Position numbers and translations under genes: made by a program
In this document: positions 7,093 to 11,210 of the stretch, piece by piece
How the letters are laid out: every line of letters starts with the position of its first letter
Position numbering within the stretch: the stretch's first letter is position 1
DNA from: Alphaproteobacteria bacterium
Lineage (GTDB): Bacteria > Pseudomonadota > Alphaproteobacteria > Sphingomonadales > Sphingomonadaceae
Direction: 5' to 3'
Length of the DNA stretch: 11,210 nucleotides
Assembly (NCBI GenBank): GCA_028293055.1
Contig: JAQGLD010000128.1
Span: forward strand, 1 to 11,210
The notes under the pieces: model-generated
What the model was told of the DNA's origin: nothing
Seen by the model: only the letters and a program-made list of their open reading frames with translations
Databases searched by the model: none

Positions 7093-7947
7093 TCAGCCGG
7101 CGAGGAAGTGCCGCAACGCCTGACGGAAGACCGTCGGCTGGTCGAACATCACCATGTGACCGCTGCGGTCGACGCGGATCAGCCGGGCGGCCTTGTCGCC
7201 GGCATAAGCGGCACGAAACTGCCGGTCGACCACTCCGTTCTCCCCGGCTTCGGGAGAGGCGTAGACCACGGTCAACGGCGCTGCAATGCGCGGCAGATCG
7301 GGCGTCAGATCGGTGCGGGCCAGCTCGTTGGTGGCGCGGGCGACGACATTGGGATCGCTGCGGCTCGCTTCCGTCGGATCGCCGAACATCCGGATCGCAG
7401 CCTCGACCAGGCTTTGCCCTGCGGTCGTGCCGGTAATACCTTCGAGCAGGTCGGCAAGCCCGCCGATCCCGGCCGCATTGGAACCGATCAGCCCCGCCGG
7501 CTCGGGCAGCATGTCGACGACCATCACCTTGCCGACCTCGCCGGGGTGGCGTGCCGCGACCATCAGGGCGATCGTCCCACCCATCGAATGGCCGACGATC
7601 GCGGGCCGATCGAGATGGCGGTCGGAAATGTAATGGGCGATCTCCTCGGCAAGCGGCACCACCACGGGGCCCTTGGCATTGCCCCGCGCCGGCGCTCCGG
7701 CGAAGCCGGCGACCTGGATCAGATGATAGCGATAGCCGGTGATCGCCATGGCGGTGGCGCGCCAGATTTCGCGTGAAGCGGTCAGGCCGGGGATGAGGAT
7801 CACATCGGGCCCTGTGCCGACAACCTCCACCGAAAAGCGAGCCGGAAGAAAAGCGCTGCGGGAGGCCGCCGCCGCGGAGACGGAGCCCCCCGCGGCGCCC
7901 AAACAGACAAGAGACAAAAGGAGTCGAAGCATGAGCGGCTCTGTCAT
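7093..7947 (-). CDS. Exported alpha/beta hydrolase
   Basis: This 284-residue alpha/beta-hydrolase-fold protein has an N-terminal signal peptide: a hydrophobic stretch LRLLLSLVCLGAAGG and likely cleavage in the following Ala-rich segment, with no lipobox. It therefore probably acts in the periplasm. The oxyanion region is ILIPGLTAS, the nucleophile elbow GHSMGG places Ser121, and His264 in SGHMVMF is the catalytic base. The usual Asp after strand 7 is not evident: the segment VVYASPEAGENG has Glu instead, and Asp145 after strand 6 (VVDMLP) is another candidate acid. An alternative ATG at 7932 (MLRLLL) would give a more typical signal-peptide start; neither start has a strong Shine-Dalgarno. 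It lies 16 bases downstream of the antiporter gene, in the same direction. The substrate is unknown. Confidence 0.9.
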   Translation of the reverse strand: MTEPLMLRLLLSLVCLGAAGGSVSAAAASRSAFLPARFSVEVVGTGPDVILIPGLTASREIWRATAMAITGYRYHLIQVAGFAGAPARGNAKGPVVVPLAEEIAHYISDRHLDRPAIVGHSMGGTIALMVAARHPGEVGKVMVVDMLPEPAGLIGSNAAGIGGLADLLEGITGTTAGQSLVEAAIRMFGDPTEASRSDPNVVARATNELARTDLTPDLPRIAAPLTVVYASPEAGENGVVDRQFRAAYAGDKAARLIRVDRSGHMVMFDQPTVFRQALRHFLAG

Positions 7948-7963
7948 ATCTCAGTTTAACCCA

Positions 7964-9166
7964 TCATGACTCGGGCTTGTCTTCCTCGAGGATGAGGCCA
8001 AGCCATCGAATCAGCGGACCCATCGTCAGTCCCTGGACGAAGACCGAGAAAGCCACGACGGCGAAAGCGACGGCGATTATCTGCTGCCGCTCGGGGATCG
8101 ACGATGGGACGGCGAGCGCGAGGGCGAGAGCCAGCGCCCCGCGCAGTCCGCCCCACCATAAGACATGCTGGTGCTTTGCCGGAAGCCGGAGGGACGATCG
8201 GCTGAACAAGGCCGCCACCGGGTAGACGGTCGCCGCGCGCCCGATTAGGCAAAGCAGGATCGCCGCGGCGGCCGCTTCGAACACCGGAAGCAAGGGCGCC
8301 TTCGCCTCCGCGCCGCCGATCAGGATGAAGATCAGCGAGTTGGCCAGGAAGGCAGCATAATCCCAGAACGAAAGCAGGATCGGTCGGCTGCTGTCCGATA
8401 TGGAACCCATCCGGCCGACATTGCCCACCAGCATGCCAGCGGTGAGCGCAGCCAGCACGCCCGACATATGAAAATGCTCTGCGAGCAGGAACGAGCCGAA
8501 GGCGGCCAAAGTGGTGAGGGTCATCTCGACCAGAGGATCTTCGGTTCGTCCGGCGAGGGCCAGCAGCGGCAGGGCGACCAGGCCGCCGGCGGCGACTCCG
8601 CCGAAGGCGGTGATCAGAAGCTTGCCGCCGATCACCGGAGCGGTGACAGGCGCGCCCGCAGCGATCATCAGGAGGACGGTGAAACCCACCGCGGCGACGC
8701 CGTCGTTGAGCAAGCTCTCCGCCTCGACCAGCATATGCAGTCGGTGGTCGACCTTTATCTCACGAAACATGGCGATGACCGATACGGGATCGGTGGCGGC
8801 GACGAGGATTCCAAAGAAGGCGGCGCCAAGCCACGACCAACCGATCAGAAAATGCATGCCGGCTGCGACGACGGCTGCGGCGAGCAGAACGCCGATCGTC
8901 ACCAGCAGGAGCAGAAGCGGCATCTCGCGCCGGAACGGTGCCCACGGAATCTGGATCGCCGCCTCGAAGATCAGCGGCGGCAAGAAAAAGGTGAAGATCA
9001 TCTGCGTCGTTAGGCCGACGTTGAAGCCGAAGGGCAGGAGAGCCAGCAGCAGTCCCGCCGCCACCAGCCCGGTGCTGTAGGGCAGCCGCAGCTTTCGAGT
9101 GATCATCGCCACCAGGGAGGCGACGAACAGCAGCAGGCCGAGCAGGGGGATGTCGATTTGGTCCAC
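7964..9166 (-). CDS. CPA1-family Na+/H+ antiporter (NhaP type)
   Basis: This 400-residue inner-membrane cation:proton antiporter has about a dozen hydrophobic segments. Diagnostic motifs are FFLPPLIFEAAI (60-71), ATDPVSV (124-130), ESLLNDG (150-156) with the Asn154-Asp155 pair typical of electroneutral CPA1 exchangers, and GGLRGAL (339-345). It most likely exchanges Na+ (or K+/Li+) for H+ in pH and salt homeostasis; ion specificity cannot be read from sequence. It ends with a short acidic cytoplasmic tail (LEEDKPES) and lacks a large C-terminal regulatory domain. I choose the GTG at 9166 because a strong Shine-Dalgarno (GGGAGGGGG on the minus strand) lies just upstream. A GTG at 9196 would add ten unconserved residues and lose this site. 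The hydrolase gene follows after 16 bases, suggesting an operon. Confidence 0.95.
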   Translation of the reverse strand: MDQIDIPLLGLLLFVASLVAMITRKLRLPYSTGLVAAGLLLALLPFGFNVGLTTQMIFTFFLPPLIFEAAIQIPWAPFRREMPLLLLLVTIGVLLAAAVVAAGMHFLIGWSWLGAAFFGILVAATDPVSVIAMFREIKVDHRLHMLVEAESLLNDGVAAVGFTVLLMIAAGAPVTAPVIGGKLLITAFGGVAAGGLVALPLLALAGRTEDPLVEMTLTTLAAFGSFLLAEHFHMSGVLAALTAGMLVGNVGRMGSISDSSRPILLSFWDYAAFLANSLIFILIGGAEAKAPLLPVFEAAAAAILLCLIGRAATVYPVAALFSRSSLRLPAKHQHVLWWGGLRGALALALALAVPSSIPERQQIIAVAFAVVAFSVFVQGLTMGPLIRWLGLILEEDKPES

Positions 9167-9170
9167 TGCT

Positions 9171-9179
9171 CCCCCTCCC
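9171..9179 (-). promoter_or_regulatory. Strong ribosome binding site deciding the antiporter start
   Basis: On the minus strand this reads GGGAGGGGG, with the GGAGG core about seven bases before the GTG at 9166-9164. It favours that start over the GTG at 9196, which would place this stretch inside the coding region. Confidence 0.7.
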
Positions 9180-9200
9180 GCATGGAGCGAACGCACGCAA

Positions 9201-9219
9201 GGAGGTTGTTTAACCCTCC
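9201..9219. promoter_or_regulatory. Dyad in the antiporter/polA divergent region
   Basis: GGAGGTT (9201-9207) and AACCCTCC (9212-9219) pair with one bulged C around a GTTT loop. It lies in the 73-base gap between the divergent starts at 9166 and 9240, where both promoters must sit. It could be an operator or a leader hairpin. No convincing -35/-10 pair was found for either gene, and polA lacks a clear Shine-Dalgarno. Confidence 0.35.
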
Positions 9220-9239
9220 ATATTGGCTAAGTCCTCTTC

Positions 9240-11210
9240 ATGTCTTCCCCCCACCTCTACCTGGTCGACGGCTCGAGCTATATCTTTCGCGCCTATCATC
9301 GCCTGCCTCCGCTGACCAATCGTCACGGCCTCAATGTCGGCGCGGTCTACGGCTACACGACGATGCTGTGGAAGCTTGCCGAGAGCCTTCACAAGGCCGA
9401 CGGCCCGACCCACCTCGCGGTCATCTTCGACGCCGGATCGAAGACCTTCCGAAACGACATGTACGACCAGTACAAGGCGCAGAGGCCGCCACCGCCGCCG
9501 GACTTGGTGCCGCAATTCCCGCTGATCCGCGACGCTACCCGCGCTTTCTCGCTGCCGTGCATCGAGGAGGACGGACTCGAGGCCGACGATATCATCGCAT
9601 GCTACTCGAAGGCGGCCCTGGCCCAGGGCTGGAAGGTCACGATCGTCTCGTCGGACAAGGATCTGATGCAGCTGATCGTTCCCGATCTCGATCTCTACGA
9701 CACGATGAACGAGCGCCGGATCGACCGCGACTATGTGATCGAGAAGTTTGGAGTGCCGCCCGAGCAATTGGGCGAGGTGCTCGCCTTGATGGGCGACAGC
9801 GTCGACAATGTCCCCGGAGTCCCCGGAATCGGCCCCAAGACCGCAGCCCAGCTGATCCAGCAATATGGCGATCTCGAGACCGTGCTCGCCAATGCCGGAG
9901 AGATCACCAAGCCCAAGCTCAGGCAGAATCTGATCGAGCATGCGGACAATGCCCGGTTGTCGCGGGAGCTGGTCCGCCTGGTCTGCGATTCCCCGCTTCC
10001 CGAGCCGCTCGACGGCCTCGAGATGAAGGGCATACCCGACGCGCCGCTGCGCGAGTTCCTCGAGGAGCAGGGCTTCAAGTCGCTGATCGCCCGTCTGACC
10101 GCGGGCTCATCGACCGCTCCGGCGCCGATCGCGGCGGCCGGCGCGGCGCCTCGCCAGCAGGATGTCCGCCCAGAGCCGAAGATCGACCGCAGCAGCTATG
10201 CGACCGTGACCGATGTCGAGACCCTCGATCGCTGGATCGCCGAAGCGAGGAAGAGCGGCCGGGTCGCGGTCGACACCGAGACCGACGGCTTCGATTGCGT
10301 CACCGCCAAGCTGGTCGGGATCAGCCTCGCCACCGAATGCGGCAAGGCCTGCTACATTCCGCTCGAGCATGGCGGCCACGATCTGCTGTCCGAGCGGCCC
10401 GACCAGATTCCGGCGGAGACCGCGCTGGCGCGGCTCAAGCCGCTGCTCGAGGACCCGGCGGTCCTCAAGATCGGACACAATTTCAAGTTCGACTGGATCG
10501 TGCTCGAGCGGCGAGGCATCGATGTCGCGCCGATCGACGACACCCTGGTGATGAGCTTCAACCTCGACGCCGGCGGGCTCAACAGCCATTCGATGGACGA
10601 CCTCGCCAGGAAGCATCTCGACCATGAGTGCCTGAGCTACAAGGAGGTCTGCGGGTCGGGCCAGAAGCAGATCAAGTTCAATCAGGTCCCGCTCGACCGC
10701 GCCACGGAATATGCCGCCGAGGATGCCGACGTGACTTTGCGCCTGTGGGACCGGTTCTCGACCCGGATGCCGCACGAGCGGGTCAGCCGGGTCTATCAGA
10801 TGGTCGACCGGCCGCTGGTGCCAGTGGTCGCGCGGATGGAGCGGGAGGGCGTCAAGGTCGACCGCGAGGAGCTCAAGACGCTTTCGCGCGAGTTCAGCGA
10901 GCAGATTCTCGCGCTCGAGGAAAAGGTCTGCGGCGAGGCCGGCTGCCGCTTCACCATCGGCAGCCCTCAGCAGCTCGGCGAGGTCCTGTTCAACCAGATG
11001 GGCCTGAAGGGCGGCCGCAAGGGAAAATCGGGGACGTGGTCGACCGATGTGACCGAGCTCGAGCGTCTTTCGCGCGAAGGCGTGCCGATTGCCGCTCTGA
11101 TCCTCGAATGGCGGCAGCTGTCCAAGCTGAAGTCGACCTATACCGACGCACTCCAGCAGCGGATCAACAAGCAGACCGGCCGGGTCCATACCAGCTATAG
11201 CCTTTCGGGC
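9240..11210 (+). CDS. polA: DNA polymerase I, 3'-truncated by the window edge
   Basis: PolA removes RNA primers and fills gaps in Okazaki-fragment maturation and excision repair. The frame is open for 657 codons to the window end; the full protein would be about 930 residues. The N-terminal 5'-3' exonuclease has its acidic metal ligands (Asp10, Asp64, Glu115-Asp116-Asp117, Asp139, Asp141, Asp186, Asp189) and a helix-hairpin-helix VPGVPGIGPKTAAQL. A linker rich in Ala and Pro follows (about 285-320). The 3'-5' proofreading domain is intact: DTE at 345-347, NFKFD ending at Asp418, and Tyr491 with Asp495 (YAAED). The polymerase domain then begins (LVPVVARMEREGVKVDREE) and reaches KLKSTYTDAL and GRVHTSYSLSG, just before the catalytic palm motifs, which lie outside. 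The ATG at 9240 gives the standard beginning HLYLVDGSSYIFRAYH. Confidence 0.97.
   Translation, partial: MSSPHLYLVDGSSYIFRAYHRLPPLTNRHGLNVGAVYGYTTMLWKLAESLHKADGPTHLAVIFDAGSKTFRNDMYDQYKAQRPPPPPDLVPQFPLIRDATRAFSLPCIEEDGLEADDIIACYSKAALAQGWKVTIVSSDKDLMQLIVPDLDLYDTMNERRIDRDYVIEKFGVPPEQLGEVLALMGDSVDNVPGVPGIGPKTAAQLIQQYGDLETVLANAGEITKPKLRQNLIEHADNARLSRELVRLVCDSPLPEPLDGLEMKGIPDAPLREFLEEQGFKSLIARLTAGSSTAPAPIAAAGAAPRQQDVRPEPKIDRSSYATVTDVETLDRWIAEARKSGRVAVDTETDGFDCVTAKLVGISLATECGKACYIPLEHGGHDLLSERPDQIPAETALARLKPLLEDPAVLKIGHNFKFDWIVLERRGIDVAPIDDTLVMSFNLDAGGLNSHSMDDLARKHLDHECLSYKEVCGSGQKQIKFNQVPLDRATEYAAEDADVTLRLWDRFSTRMPHERVSRVYQMVDRPLVPVVARMEREGVKVDREELKTLSREFSEQILALEEKVCGEAGCRFTIGSPQQLGEVLFNQMGLKGGRKGKSGTWSTDVTELERLSREGVPIAALILEWRQLSKLKSTYTDALQQRINKQTGRVHTSYSLSG

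Noticed and set aside
9812..9832. Tandem GTCCCCGGA repeat in polA
   Set aside because: It encodes the conserved VPGVPGIG helix-hairpin-helix of the 5' nuclease, so the repeat reflects protein sequence.
9158..10627. A 489-codon plus-strand open frame in a different frame from polA
   Set aside because: The polA frame from 9240 encodes every expected motif; the other frame is Arg/Pro-rich without domains.

Overview
The window looks like an ordinary chromosomal segment from a high-GC alphaproteobacterium, most likely a member of Sphingomonadales. The reasons are the strongly GC-rich third codon positions, the character of the NadB, PolA and TldD sequences, a stand-alone NDUFS6-type zinc-finger protein of the kind found in alphaproteobacteria, and short palindromic intergenic repeats. 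This placement is an inference from sequence character; no search was run. I see no IS elements, phage genes, CRISPR arrays, tRNAs or rRNAs, and no gene-free stretch longer than about 100 bases.

Layout from left to right. Positions 1-1919 (+) hold the 3' part of recQ, with a small DUF442 phosphatase/rhodanese-like gene starting inside its stop codon. Positions 1910-4308 (-) hold a compact four-gene cluster that reads right to left: an NDUFS6-like zinc-finger protein, the metalloprotease subunit TldD, a DUF924 protein and a DUF2007 protein. The last three are joined by 1-base stop/start overlaps. A 101-base divergent intergenic region with nested inverted repeats separates this cluster from an ABC-2-type ATPase gene (4410-5351, +), which has no permease beside it. 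nadB (L-aspartate oxidase, 5412-7007, +) follows after a 60-base gap. A doublet of REP-like hairpins at 7013-7074 lies between the converging ends of nadB and the next pair. That pair (-) is a CPA1-type Na+/H+ antiporter followed by an exported alpha/beta hydrolase. A 73-base divergent region separates the antiporter from polA (+), which runs off the right edge after its two nuclease domains and the first part of the polymerase domain.

The genes cover DNA repair and replication (recQ, polA), NAD synthesis (nadB), peptide processing (tldD), respiration-related zinc binding and ion homeostasis. They form several short transcription units, not one pathway. I found no convincing previously undescribed system. 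The most interesting items are the zinc-finger/tldD/DUF924/DUF2007 cluster, the coupling of a DUF442 gene to recQ, the unpartnered ABC ATPase, and the three structured intergenic elements.
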